NCBI RefSeq assembly: GCF_011057975.1
Contig: NZ_CP049109.1
Location: 3,441,001-3,505,000 of the forward strand
Direction of reading: 5' to 3'
From: Sphingosinithalassobacter tenebrarum
GTDB taxonomy: Bacteria > Pseudomonadota > Alphaproteobacteria > Sphingomonadales > Sphingomonadaceae
DNA length: 64,000 nucleotides
Shown piece after piece: positions 55,383 to 63,263 of the stretch. The first letter of the stretch is position 1. Every line of letters starts with the position of its first letter. The notes under the pieces are model-generated. The model made no database searches and was not told where the DNA came from. It was given only the letters and a program-made list of their open reading frames with translations. The position numbers and the translations under genes are program-made.

Positions 55383-56183
55383 CGTCTGGCCACCGGCCAG
55401 CGTCACGGTGAAATCGCCGCTCCTGTCGGTCTCGATCCGCGCGACGGCGGCGCGACGCACCAGCCGGCCGCGATGGATGCGGACGAAATCCTCGCCCAGC
55501 CGGTCAGCCAGCGCCGTCAGCGTCGAGCGGTGGAGCAAGGTCCGCTCGCCCCGGCCGATCTCGACATAGTTACCCGCGGAGGCGGCCCAGTCGATCTCGG
55601 CGACGGGCACGCGATGCGTGACGGCGCCGTCGGCGATTTCGAGCACCGGAGCGGGCGCGGTCTGCTCGCGCGCGATCGGCACGATGCGCGATTCGGCGAT
55701 CCAGCGGATCAACCCGAACGATGCAGCGATCTGGACATAGGTCAGCAGATCCTTGCGATATTCGTAGATCAGCGATGCCGGAAGGTTGTCGGCAAAGACA
55801 TAGGTCTCGCCCCATCCGGCATAGACCGCCTTGCGCAGCGCGACCATCACCGCGACGTGGATCGCCGAGGCCGCCACGCTGAGCGCGAGATGCGCGCCGA
55901 CTGCGGCGGGCCAGCCCGCGCGGGGCGGGCGCAGCAACGCGACGGCATGCCAGATCGGCCAGGCGAGCAGGCACCAGCCAAGCGCGCTCGATGCTTCCCA
56001 CAGCCAGATATGATGCGCCGGTTCGGAATCGAAATCGGATCTCTGGCTGAGCGCATTCACGACCAGATGGATCGCCGTCAGCGCGACGAACAGCACGGCG
56101 GCGATCCAGCCACCGCTCGTCCCGCGACTGCCGCCGCTCGTCCCCGCTTCTCGCGCCGTCATCCCAGCCCGTCCGCCATTCAT
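55347..56183 (-). CDS. LytTR-domain regulator with four-helix membrane sensor
   Basis: 278 residues from the ATG at 56183. Four membrane helices occupy roughly 20-165 (WIAAVLFVALTAIHLVV; GWCLLAWPIWHAVALL; ALSVAASAIHVAVMVALR; YVQIAASFGLIRWI). A LytTR DNA-binding domain follows (about 185-275) with VAEIDWAASAGNYVEI and FVRIHRGRLVRRAAV. There is no receiver domain, so it links membrane sensing directly to DNA binding. It lies between two acyltransferase paralogues, divergent from the second by 69 bp, and overlaps the 3' end of the first. Confidence 0.84.
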   Translation of the reverse strand: MNGGRAGMTAREAGTSGGSRGTSGGWIAAVLFVALTAIHLVVNALSQRSDFDSEPAHHIWLWEASSALGWCLLAWPIWHAVALLRPPRAGWPAAVGAHLALSVAASAIHVAVMVALRKAVYAGWGETYVFADNLPASLIYEYRKDLLTYVQIAASFGLIRWIAESRIVPIAREQTAPAPVLEIADGAVTHRVPVAEIDWAASAGNYVEIGRGERTLLHRSTLTALADRLGEDFVRIHRGRLVRRAAVARIETDRSGDFTVTLAGGQTLRGSRRYRGGL

Positions 56184-56252
56184 CCCCCGGCGATACCGCG
56201 CCCCGGCGCGCGCCGCTAGCCGTCGCGCATCCCGCAATCATCGGAGCGTTTC

Positions 56253-57440
56253 ATGGAACGGCATTACGGCATGGACTGGCTGCGCATCGCCGCCTTCGGC
56301 CTGCTCATTCTCTATCACACCGGCATGGTGTTCGTGCATTGGGGCTTTCATGTGAAGACCGCGCAGCCGCAGGAATGGCTGGCGATACCGATGCTGGCGA
56401 CCAATGCCTGGCGGCTGGCGCTGCTGTTCGTCGTATCGGGCTATGCCAGCCGCGCGCTGTATATGCGTTCACCCCGGCCGCTGCGCTTCGCCGGGAACCG
56501 GACGTGGCGGCTGCTGATCCCCACCATCTTCGCGATGATCGTGGTGATCCCGGCCCAGCCCTGGGTCGAGCTGGTCACCAAATATGGCTATGCGCACAGC
56601 TTCCTGTGGTTCTGGCAGAACGACTATTTCCGCTGGACCGAAATCCACGGCATCCATGTGCCGACCTGGCAGCATCTGTGGTTCGTCGTCTATCTGTGGG
56701 TCTATACGCTGGCGCTGTCGGCGGTGCTGGCGGTGCGCCGGGGCGGCGCGACGATCCAGCGCTGGTTCGACCGGGGGATGACCGGCGGCGGGCTGCTCGC
56801 GCTTCCGATCGCATGGCTGCTCTTCGTGCGGATGGTGCTGGTTCCGGGGCAGGAAGAGACGCACGACCTGTTCACCGATCCGGTGTCGCATCTCGTCTAT
56901 CCGGCGATGTTCGTCTTCGGCTTCCTGCTCGCCGGATCAAAACCGGTGATGGCCGCGATCGCGCGGCAGTGGAAGCTGGCGGCCTTGCTGGGGCTGGCGG
57001 GCTATTGCGCGGCGGCGGGCGTCGAATGGACCTGGCCGGGGGAGACAGTGGCGGCGGACTGGGCCTATCGGCTGTTCCGCTTTGCTCGCCCGTTTCAGGA
57101 GTGGGGGACGATCATCGCGCTGATCGGCATCGCCGAGCGTTTCTGGAATCGCGACCATCGCTGGCGCAGGACGCTCAACGAAGCGGTCTTCCCCTTCTAC
57201 ATCATCCACCAGACAGCGATCGTCATGGTCGAATACTGGCTGCTGCCGTTCGGCCTGCCCTGGTTCGTCGAATTCGCCATCGTCATCGTGGCGACCGTGG
57301 CAAGCTGCTGGGCCTTTTACGCGATCGGCCGCACCATTCCGCCGCTGCGCCCGCTGGTGGGGCTCAAGCTGCGGCTGGCATCGCCATCGCGATCTGCTAA
57401 CAGGCCCCCGGCCGTCGACAGCGGCGTGCCCAGTGCCTGA
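56253..57440 (+). CDS. Acyltransferase-3 family membrane protein, second paralogue
   Basis: 395 residues. Starts [23 protein letters not shown] and ends with EAVFPFYIIHQTAIVM and RTIPPLRPLVGLKL, closely matching the protein encoded at 54180 throughout. Ten membrane helices are predicted. The same family reasoning applies: O-acylation of a cell-surface or periplasmic glycan. The 69-bp divergent gap with the LytTR gene is a plausible shared control region. The asparaginase-like gene starts 24 bp downstream. Confidence 0.83.
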   Translation: MERHYGMDWLRIAAFGLLILYHTGMVFVHWGFHVKTAQPQEWLAIPMLATNAWRLALLFVVSGYASRALYMRSPRPLRFAGNRTWRLLIPTIFAMIVVIPAQPWVELVTKYGYAHSFLWFWQNDYFRWTEIHGIHVPTWQHLWFVVYLWVYTLALSAVLAVRRGGATIQRWFDRGMTGGGLLALPIAWLLFVRMVLVPGQEETHDLFTDPVSHLVYPAMFVFGFLLAGSKPVMAAIARQWKLAALLGLAGYCAAAGVEWTWPGETVAADWAYRLFRFARPFQEWGTIIALIGIAERFWNRDHRWRRTLNEAVFPFYIIHQTAIVMVEYWLLPFGLPWFVEFAIVIVATVASCWAFYAIGRTIPPLRPLVGLKLRLASPSRSANRPPAVDSGVPSA

Positions 57441-57463
57441 CACCAGTATTCGGACCTCTGCCC

Positions 57464-58411
57464 ATGCCGTCTGTTGCCGATGCCCCAAACGAGCGCAAAT
57501 GGTCGCTCGTCATTCATGGCGGCGCGGGGAGCATGCGGCCCGGCAATCTGCCGGAGGGGCAGGAGGAAGCCGCGCTGGCGGGGCTTGCGGATGCGCTCAA
57601 GGCGGGGTCCGATATCCTCGACCGCGGCGGCGACGCGATCGACGCAGTCGAAGCCGCGATCCATGTGCTCGAGGATGATCCGGCGTTCAATGCCGGGCGC
57701 GGATCGGTGTTCACTTGGGAAGGCCGCAACGAACTCGACGCCTCGATCATGGACGGGCGCGATCGCGGCGCGGGCGCGGTGGCGGGGCTGACCACGATCC
57801 GCCACCCGATCAGCGCCGCCCGCGCCGTGATGACGGCGAGCCCGCATGTGCTGCTGAGCGGCGACGGCGCCGAGGCCTTTGCGCGCGGACAGGATCTGGA
57901 AACCGTCGACCCGGCATGGTTCGCCACCGAGGAACGGCGCCGCCAGCTCGACGAATTCCGCGAGCATGACGGCGACGGGTTCGACATCGACATGAAATAC
58001 GGCACCGTCGGCGCCGTCGCGCGCGATGTTAACGGCCATGTCGCGGCGGGCACCTCCACCGGCGGCCTCACCGGCAAGCGCTGGGGCCGCGTCGGCGATT
58101 CGCCGCTGATCGGCGCGGGCACCTATGCCGACGATCGCGGCTGCGCGGTTTCGGCGACCGGCGCGGGCGAATTTTTCATTCGCGAAGGCGTCGCGCACGA
58201 AATCAGCGCACGCGTCCGCTTCCTCGGCGAGACGCTGCAGCAGGCCGCCGATTTCGTGCTCGCCGAAACGCTGGACATGGGCGGAGTCGGTGGCGTCATC
58301 GTCACCGCGCCGAGCGGCGAAACGGTGTGGAGTTTCACCACGCCGGGCATGTATCGCGGCCGCGCCGCTTCCGATGCCGCGCCCGACGTGCAAATCTATT
58401 CCGACGCATAA
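57464..58411 (+). CDS. Isoaspartyl peptidase / L-asparaginase (Ntn hydrolase)
   Basis: 315 residues made as a precursor that cleaves itself before Thr181 (KYGTVGAVA), giving the N-terminal nucleophile of the beta subunit. IHGGAGSM at 17-24 and FNAGRGSVF near 76 are family motifs, and GTSTGGLTGKRWGRVGDSPLIGAGTYAD follows the cleavage site. It removes beta-aspartyl (isoAsp) dipeptides and hydrolyses asparagine. ATG at 57464. Confidence 0.93.
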   Translation: MPSVADAPNERKWSLVIHGGAGSMRPGNLPEGQEEAALAGLADALKAGSDILDRGGDAIDAVEAAIHVLEDDPAFNAGRGSVFTWEGRNELDASIMDGRDRGAGAVAGLTTIRHPISAARAVMTASPHVLLSGDGAEAFARGQDLETVDPAWFATEERRRQLDEFREHDGDGFDIDMKYGTVGAVARDVNGHVAAGTSTGGLTGKRWGRVGDSPLIGAGTYADDRGCAVSATGAGEFFIREGVAHEISARVRFLGETLQQAADFVLAETLDMGGVGGVIVTAPSGETVWSFTTPGMYRGRAASDAAPDVQIYSDA

Positions 58412-58427
58412 GAGAAGGTCGCCCCTG

Positions 58428-59276
58428 ATGCTCCGTCGTTTGCTCCTCCCGCTGCTGGCGCTTGCCGGCGCCTTCGCTACCACGCCTGCCGCTGCCTATT
58501 GGGAATATGGGCATGAGACGGTGGCGAAGATCGCCTATGCCAATATCGATGCGCGCACCCGCGCGGCGGTGGACCGGCTGCTCGCGCAATCGGCGCTGCT
58601 CGAAACCCCGACCTGCCCGGCGGGCACGATCGAACAGGCGAGCGTGTGGGCCGATTGCATCAAGGCGCTCGGGCCGCGCTTCAGCTATGCCTATAACTGG
58701 CACTATCAGAATGTGCATGTCTGCGAGCCGTTCGACCTGAAGGCTGCGTGCAAGGACGGCAATTGCGTCTCTGCGCAGATCGAGCGCGACGTGAAGCTGC
58801 TTCAGGACGATCGCGTTCCGGTGCGCGAGAAGGTGCAGGCGCTGGCCTTCCTGATCCATTTCGTCGGCGATCTGCACATGCCGCTCCATGCCGGCGATCG
58901 CGGCGATCTGGGCGGCAATCGCGTGCCGGCGGGATACGGGATTTTCGTGACCGAGCGGCTCAACCTGCACAGCATCTGGGACGGGCCGCTCGCCGAGCGG
59001 GCGATTTCGACGCCACCGTCGCTGGTGCATCGCTATCCGGCCGACGAAGCCGCGCGGATCGCTGCGGGTAGCGTCGAGGACTGGAGCCGCGAAAGCTGGC
59101 AGGTCAGCCGCGATTTCGCCTACACCTCCGCGCTGGGCGAACCTTGCATCCCGCAGGAGGAACGCGCGATGCTGAGCAACGAGACGATCGCGGAGCTTGT
59201 GCCGGTGGCCAAGCGGCAGATCGAGCGCGCCGGGCTGCGGCTGGCGCGGCTGCTGGGCGAAGCGCTGGGGAGCTGA
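58428..59276 (+). CDS. Exported S1/P1-type zinc nuclease
   Basis: 282 residues from the ATG at 58428, which has AGAGAAGG upstream. The signal peptide is MLRRLLLPLLALAGAFATTPAAA, so the mature protein would begin YW; Trp25 is the usual zinc-ligand residue, and here a Tyr precedes it. Further ligands appear in GHETVAKIA, YNWHYQNVHVC, IHFVGDLHMPLH and LNLHSIWDG. It hydrolyses single-stranded nucleic acid and 3'-nucleotides in the periplasm or outside. Six cysteines suggest disulfides. Confidence 0.9.
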   Translation: MLRRLLLPLLALAGAFATTPAAAYWEYGHETVAKIAYANIDARTRAAVDRLLAQSALLETPTCPAGTIEQASVWADCIKALGPRFSYAYNWHYQNVHVCEPFDLKAACKDGNCVSAQIERDVKLLQDDRVPVREKVQALAFLIHFVGDLHMPLHAGDRGDLGGNRVPAGYGIFVTERLNLHSIWDGPLAERAISTPPSLVHRYPADEAARIAAGSVEDWSRESWQVSRDFAYTSALGEPCIPQEERAMLSNETIAELVPVAKRQIERAGLRLARLLGEALGS

Positions 59277-59283
59277 CGGCCGC

Positions 59284-59350
59284 TTATCCCTTCCGTTGGG
59301 TTCGAGCAGCTTCGAGCCTGTCGAGAAGCGTCCTTCGAGAACCGGTTCTC
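59284..59350. repeat. Degenerate palindrome after the S1/P1 nuclease gene
   Basis: A partial CGAGCCTGTCGA core related to the elements at 45895 and 50783 is followed by GAGAACCGGTTCTC (59337-59350), a perfect 14-bp palindrome. It lies between the nuclease stop and repeat copy B and may serve as a 3'-end structure. Confidence 0.5.
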
Positions 59351-59363
59351 AAGCGCCCCGTGA

Positions 59364-59496
59364 CGTCGCCCCTGCGCAGGCAGGGGCCTATCGCTGTACA
59401 TTTTACATACTCGGCTGACACACGAAGCGCGCCTCTTGTGTCAAAGGGCCAGGCGCCACGCCACAGACATGGGCCCCTGCCTGCGCAGGGGCGACG
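59364..59496. mobile_element. Repeat element copy B (133 bp, inverted relative to A and C)
   Basis: The same 25-bp terminal inverted repeats as copy A occur at 59364-59388 and 59472-59496, perfect. The subterminal TATCGCTG is now on the left and CATGTCTG (as its complement) on the right, so this copy is in the opposite orientation. The internal dyad is TGACACACG...CTTGTGTCA. It starts 87 bp after the nuclease stop and ends 9 bp from the minus-strand gene at 59506. Confidence 0.85.
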
Positions 59497-59505
59497 GGAC
59501 TGGCT

Positions 59506-59781
59506 TCACCGGTCGCGCGGGCCCCATTGCCAGTGGAGGCCGCCCTCGGTCTTGCGCGCGAGCAGGAGCAGGAAGGCAAGCACGATCGGCGTAGCCGCGA
59601 CCAGCTTGATGTAGGTCCCCGGCGTCGCATAGACCACGCCGAACAGCAGGCCCGCGAAGATCAGCGTGGCGAGCCAGCCCTGCCAGGTGACCGGCGTCGC
59701 GCCCCAGCCGAACATCTTGGGCGCGAACCAATAGCCTTCCCCGACCTTGTAATGGCGGCGGATGCGGCGGCCGAGGTTCAT
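59506..59781 (-). CDS. Small two-helix membrane protein, end of the SPFH operon
   Basis: 91 residues: RRIRRHYKVGEGYWFAPKMFGWGATPVTWQGWLATLIFAGLLFGVVYATPG, then LVAATPIVLAFLLLLARKTEGGLHWQWG. The Tyr-Trp-Phe-rich N-terminus before helix 1 and the HWQWGPRDR tail are distinctive. No named family. ATG 59781 overlaps the stop of the 34-residue ORF (ATGA). Copy B of the repeat lies just past its stop. Confidence 0.7.
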   Translation of the reverse strand: MNLGRRIRRHYKVGEGYWFAPKMFGWGATPVTWQGWLATLIFAGLLFGVVYATPGTYIKLVAATPIVLAFLLLLARKTEGGLHWQWGPRDR

Positions 59782-59882
59782 GGCAGTGCCACCATCGCCG
59801 CGATCCCCGCCGCGAGCAGCAGCGCCGAGCCGCCGATCAGCCAGGGCAGGTGCGAACGTTTTGCGAAAATGGCCATCAGCAT
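59778..59882 (-). CDS. 34-residue membrane peptide
   Basis: ATG at 59882 (alternative ATG 59876) follows a strong GAGGAGAAGACCT. The peptide has a basic N-terminus (MLMAIFAKRSHLP) and one helix (WLIGGSALLLAAGIAAMVALP). Its TGA overlaps the next ATG (ATGA), a sign of translational coupling. It sits between the 105-aa and 91-aa membrane-protein genes of the SPFH operon, with 17 bp to the former. The ribosome-binding site and the overlap make it credible. Confidence 0.58.
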   Translation of the reverse strand: MLMAIFAKRSHLPWLIGGSALLLAAGIAAMVALP

Positions 59883-59899
59883 AGGTCTTCTCCTCGATG

Positions 59900-60217
59900 T
59901 CAGCGGTGGCGCTTCTGCTCCTCCCGCCATGCCTTGAATTCCTTCAGATCGCGCGCCAGTTCGCGCAGATCGATCACTTCGGCGTGGCGGCTGGCGAAAC
60001 GAATCATCCAGACGATCGCGACCACAAACAGGGTCAGATAGAGCGCGAGCATCCAGTAGCTGAGCGTGTGCGAAAGCCAGACGACCAGCGGCAGCGGCAC
60101 CAGCCCGCCGAGCAGCACGCCAAGGAATACCGCCATCCCCTTCCCGCTCGACGGCACCAGCCGATACTGGCCCGGGCCGCGATAGAGGGTGAACATCAGT
60201 TCCTTGTCGTCGCTCAC
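59900..60217 (-). CDS. Small membrane protein of the SPFH operon
   Basis: 105 residues. A soluble N-terminus (LMFTLYRGPGQYRLVPSSGKG) is followed by two helices (MAVFLGVLLGGLVPLPLVVWL; MLALYLTLFVVAIVWMI) and a charged coil (EVIDLRELARDLKEFKAWREEQKRHR). Its GTG start overlaps the RHH-protein stop (GTGA). No family recognised. Two helices plus a charged coil suggest a partner for a membrane assembly such as the SPFH protein. Confidence 0.66.
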   Translation of the reverse strand: MSDDKELMFTLYRGPGQYRLVPSSGKGMAVFLGVLLGGLVPLPLVVWLSHTLSYWMLALYLTLFVVAIVWMIRFASRHAEVIDLRELARDLKEFKAWREEQKRHR

Positions 60218-60426
60218 TGACTGTCTCCTTCGCTCTTGGGCGGCCGGCCGCGCTTGCGCGGCGCCGGGTCGGCTAGCTTGACGCCGCGCCTTGCCAGCGC
60301 CTCGCGCAGCAGCACCTCCACCTCCGCATTCACGCTGCGAAGATCGCTCGCCGCCGCGCGCTCGATCGCGGCGTGGAGCGCCGGATCGAGCCGCAGGGGA
60401 AACGCCTTCTTCGGTGGAGCAGCCAT
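60214..60426 (-). CDS. Arc-like ribbon-helix-helix protein
   Basis: 70 residues. FPLRLDPALHAAIERAAASDLRSVNAEVEVLLREAL matches the ribbon-helix-helix DNA-binding fold: beta strand, helix 1, SVNAEVE turn, helix 2. It ends with an AT-hook-like basic motif KRGRPPK. The start is 17 bp after the SPFH stop. It could bind the AT-rich dyad in front of the SPFH gene. No toxin-like partner is obvious. Confidence 0.82.
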   Translation of the reverse strand: MAAPPKKAFPLRLDPALHAAIERAAASDLRSVNAEVEVLLREALARRGVKLADPAPRKRGRPPKSEGDSQ

Positions 60427-60443
60427 GCCCTACGCCTTACACA

Positions 60444-61343
60444 TTACTGATAGAGCGAACCCGAGTTGACGACCGGTTGCGTGTCGCGTTCCGAGCACAA
60501 TACGACCATCAAATTCGACACCATCGCCGCGCGGCGCTCGTCATCGAGCTCGACGACCTGCTTTTCGGAAAGCTGTTCGAGCGCCATTTCGACCATGCCG
60601 ACCGCGCCTTCCACCAGCTTGGCACGCGCCGCGACGACCGCTTCCGCCTGTTGGCGGCGCAGCATGGCCTGCGCGATTTCGGAGGCGTAGGCGAGGTGCG
60701 TCAGGCGACATTCCTCGATCGAAACACCCGCCAGCGCGACGCGATCCTGCAGCTCGGCCTTAATCTCGTCGCTGACGATATCGGCATTGCCGCGCAGCGT
60801 GATCTTGTCGTCCTCGAACTCGTCATAGGGATAGCGCGATCCGATCGCGCGCACCGCGCTTTCGATCTGGATGTTCACGAACTCCTTGTAGTCATCGACG
60901 TCGAACAGCGCCATCGCGGTGTCCGCCACGCGCCACACGACATTCGAAGCAATCTCGATCGGATTGCCGCGCAGATCGTTCACCTTGAGCCGTTCGGACG
61001 TGATGTTGTGAATGCGCACCGAGATTTTCTGCTTGGTGAGCCACGGCCACGCCCAGCGCAGCCCGGTATTGCGGTCGCTGCCCTGATAATCGCCGAACAA
61101 CAGGATCGCCGCCGCCTGATTGGGCTGCAGCAGATAGAAACCCGCCGCGACGAACAGCACGGCGATCGATCCGATGCCGATGCCTACCGCCGCCATCCAG
61201 TCGGGCCAGGTGCCAATCTGAAAGCCGATCCATATCGTGCCCGCCAGCAGCACCGCCGCCAGCGCAAGCATCCCGTAACCACTCGAAGTCCGCGCGCCGC
61301 GTTCCTTGCTGTTGCGCAGCGCATAGGCCGAGAAATCGCTCAT
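60444..61343 (-). CDS. SPFH/Band 7 domain membrane protein
   Basis: About 299 residues from the ATG at 61343 (MSDFSAYALRN), which has GGAGGTGGAG before it; start codons further upstream (61355, 61397) lack one. Two helices (MLALAAVLLAGTIWIGF; AVGIGIGSIAVLFVAAGFYLL) are followed by a Band 7 domain (QAAAILLFGDYQGS, GNPIEIASNVVWRV, YKEFVNIQIESAVRAI, EIAQAMLRRQQAEAVVAARAKLVEGAV). SPFH proteins form rings or scaffolds in membranes. First gene of an operon with the RHH and small membrane proteins. Confidence 0.88.
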   Translation of the reverse strand: MSDFSAYALRNSKERGARTSSGYGMLALAAVLLAGTIWIGFQIGTWPDWMAAVGIGIGSIAVLFVAAGFYLLQPNQAAAILLFGDYQGSDRNTGLRWAWPWLTKQKISVRIHNITSERLKVNDLRGNPIEIASNVVWRVADTAMALFDVDDYKEFVNIQIESAVRAIGSRYPYDEFEDDKITLRGNADIVSDEIKAELQDRVALAGVSIEECRLTHLAYASEIAQAMLRRQQAEAVVAARAKLVEGAVGMVEMALEQLSEKQVVELDDERRAAMVSNLMVVLCSERDTQPVVNSGSLYQ

Positions 61344-61360
61344 CTCCACCTCCATTAAAG

Positions 61361-61378
61361 TGATATCATATTTATATC
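61361..61378. promoter_or_regulatory. AT-rich dyad in front of the SPFH operon
   Basis: TGATATCA (61361-61368) is a perfect palindrome, and the larger GATAT...ATATC dyad spans 61362-61378 in an otherwise high-GC context. On the minus strand TATGAT (61370-61365) could be the -10 element, which would put the transcription start about 15 nt before the ribosome-binding site. It is a good candidate site for the RHH protein. Confidence 0.45.
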
Positions 61379-61421
61379 GGATGCGAGCGTTGCGCAAGCG
61401 AAATCGGACGAGCCGCTCGAC

Positions 61422-61555
61422 CGTCGCCCCTGCGCAGGCAGGGGCCTATGTCTGTGGCTTGGTGCCTGCCCCTCTGACACAAGACACGCGCTCCTTGTGT
61501 CAGTCATCTAGGCGGAACGATACAGCAATAGGCCCCTGCCTGCGCAGGGGCGACG
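61422..61555. mobile_element. Repeat element copy C (134 bp, same orientation as A)
   Basis: Perfect 25-bp terminal inverted repeats at 61422-61446 and 61531-61555. The internal dyad is the best of the three copies: TGACACAAG and CTTGTGTCA are exact complements. It lies between the SPFH promoter region and the mscS-like gene, with its right end 3 bp before the stop at 61559; it does not break either gene. Confidence 0.85.
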
Positions 61556-61558
61556 GAG

Positions 61559-62530
61559 TTATTTCGCGTCTCCGCCCCGCTCAGACACCACCGCGCGCCG
61601 CGGCTTCGGCGGATCGCTCCCCGCCGGCCAGCCTTCGCGCTGGCGCGTCCGGTCGCCGTCGCTTTCCTCGGTCTGATCGTGGAACAGCAGCACCTGCGTC
61701 GGGAAGGGCAAGTCGATGCCCTGCGCCTTCGCCGCTTCGTACACCGCGAGGATCACCCGCGCGCGGACATGGACGACATCGGTGCGCCGCGAATCGGTCC
61801 ACCAGCGCAGCTTGAGAACCACCGAACTGTCCTCGAGCGCCCAGGGCAGCGCCTCGGGCGCGGGTTCCGCAACGATGCCGTCGATGCCCTTAAGTACGTC
61901 GAGAAACGCGGCGGCGGCCTGTGCGGGATGATCGCCGAAACCAATCCCGACATCATATTCGTCGCGGCGGTGCGGCCATGCCGTGTTCACTGTCACCGGC
62001 GAGGTATAGATGTCCGCATTGGGGATGATCACCCGCCGCCCGTCATAGGTTTTGATGACGGTCGCACGGCTTTCGATATGTTCGACCGTGCCTTCATACC
62101 CCTGCACGACGATCTGGTCGCCGCGCAGGAACGGACGGCGCAGCAGGATCAGCACGCCGGCGAACAGGTTCTGCAGGATATCCTTGAAGGCAAAGCCGAC
62201 CGCGACCGATCCGATGCCGAGCGCGGCGAGGATGTCGCCGGGATGGACACTGGGGAAGATGATCGCGGCGGCGACCATCAGCGCCGCGATCATCGCGCCG
62301 CCATAAGCGAGCGATCCGAGCAACTGCCCCAGATCCGGCCGCCCGCGCCGCACCGCGACACGCCGGACGACATGGGCGAAGAGCCTGCCCAATATCCAGG
62401 CGAGCACCAGGAAGATGAGGCCCGCAACGATATTGGGAAGCTGGATATAGAAGCCGTCGATCCACCCCTGAATCGTATCGGAGACGAGATCGATCGGAGC
62501 GCGAATGCGGGCGGCGGTGTCGGTGGACAT
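61559..62530 (-). CDS. MscS-type mechanosensitive ion channel
   Basis: 323 residues. Three helices are seen (PNIVAGLIFLVLAWILGRL, YGGAMIAALMVAAAIIF and the pore helix ILAALGIGSVAVGFAFKDILQNLFAGVLILLRRPF). The beta domain has IVVQGYEGTVEHIESRATVIKTYDGRRVIIPNADIYT, the classic MscS signature. A polar C-terminal tail of ~50 residues follows. It protects against hypo-osmotic lysis. A second, longer MscS relative lies at 30913. The stop is 3 bp from repeat copy C. Confidence 0.93.
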   Translation of the reverse strand: MSTDTAARIRAPIDLVSDTIQGWIDGFYIQLPNIVAGLIFLVLAWILGRLFAHVVRRVAVRRGRPDLGQLLGSLAYGGAMIAALMVAAAIIFPSVHPGDILAALGIGSVAVGFAFKDILQNLFAGVLILLRRPFLRGDQIVVQGYEGTVEHIESRATVIKTYDGRRVIIPNADIYTSPVTVNTAWPHRRDEYDVGIGFGDHPAQAAAAFLDVLKGIDGIVAEPAPEALPWALEDSSVVLKLRWWTDSRRTDVVHVRARVILAVYEAAKAQGIDLPFPTQVLLFHDQTEESDGDRTRQREGWPAGSDPPKPRRAVVSERGGDAK

Positions 62531-62611
62531 GGCATCAGCCTAGCGGAGTCAGCGCAACAGGGCAGCACTAATTCCTTCCCCGCCAGGGGGAGGATTTGGT
62601 GCAACCCACGC

Positions 62612-62642
62612 AAAAGGGGAGCGCCCGCTATGGGCACTCCCC
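62612..62642 (-). terminator. Intrinsic terminator of the tol-pal transcript
   Basis: On the minus strand GGGGAGTGCCC and GGGCGCTCCCC (62642-62632 and 62626-62616) pair fully, one pair being U-G, around ATAGC, and are followed by TTTTGCG. It lies 35 bp past the pal stop, so it probably ends the tol-pal operon. Confidence 0.8.
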
Positions 62643-62676
62643 TCTCGTTTCGCATTGCCGCCGGGGCGGCGCGCGA

Positions 62677-63189
62677 TCAGTTGAGGACGATCGTCACCGC
62701 GCGGCGGTTCTGCGCCCAGGCGGCTTCGTTCGAACCGAGCGCGATCGGACGTTCCTTGCCGTAGCTGATCGTCGTGATCCGCGAGGGCGAGACTCCGCGC
62801 GCGGCGAGATAGTTCTTCGCCGCATTGGCGCGGCGATCGCCGAGCGCGAGGTTGTATTCGCGCGTGCCGCGCTCGTCGCAATGGCCTTCGAGCGTAATGC
62901 GCACGTTCGGATACTGCGCCAGCCAGCGCGCCTGGCTGTCGAGCACCGCACGGGCTTCAGGGTCGATGTCATATTGATCGAGCGCGAAGTGGATCGTGTC
63001 GCTGACCACCGAGCGCTTGAAATCCGCGGCCGAGCCGGGGACGACGCCAGTGCCCGGACCCGGGGTCGGAGCCGGCGTCGGCGTCGTCGGGCCGGGGCCC
63101 GGCGGCAGTTGTTCGGGTCGCTTCTTGGCGCAACCCGCGGTGGCGACCAGCGCGACACCGGCGACCATCGCAATCGTCAGCTTGTTCAT
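62677..63189 (-). CDS. pal: Peptidoglycan-associated lipoprotein Pal
   Basis: Outer-membrane lipoprotein of the Tol-Pal envelope constriction system. 170 residues from the ATG at 63189, which has GGAGGAG upstream. The lipobox is ATAGC with lipidated Cys20. A long Pro/Thr/Gly linker (about 28-50) leads to the OmpA-like peptidoglycan-binding domain with TLEGHCDERGTREYNLALGDRRA and closing QNRRAVTIVLN. The tolB gene is immediately upstream, the standard order. Confidence 0.95.
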   Translation of the reverse strand: MNKLTIAMVAGVALVATAGCAKKRPEQLPPGPGPTTPTPAPTPGPGTGVVPGSAADFKRSVVSDTIHFALDQYDIDPEARAVLDSQARWLAQYPNVRITLEGHCDERGTREYNLALGDRRANAAKNYLAARGVSPSRITTISYGKERPIALGSNEAAWAQNRRAVTIVLN

Positions 63190-63263
63190 TGTGAAACTCC
63201 TCCTTGGTTTCCCTGTTCGATCCCGCATCCTCGCGGATCGGTACGCGCTACTGCTGGAAAGGT

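Noticed and set aside
60214..60426. RHH gene as the antitoxin of a toxin-antitoxin pair
   Set aside because: The neighbouring small proteins are membrane proteins without RelE, ParE, MazF or PIN features, and the gene lies inside a longer co-translated operon.
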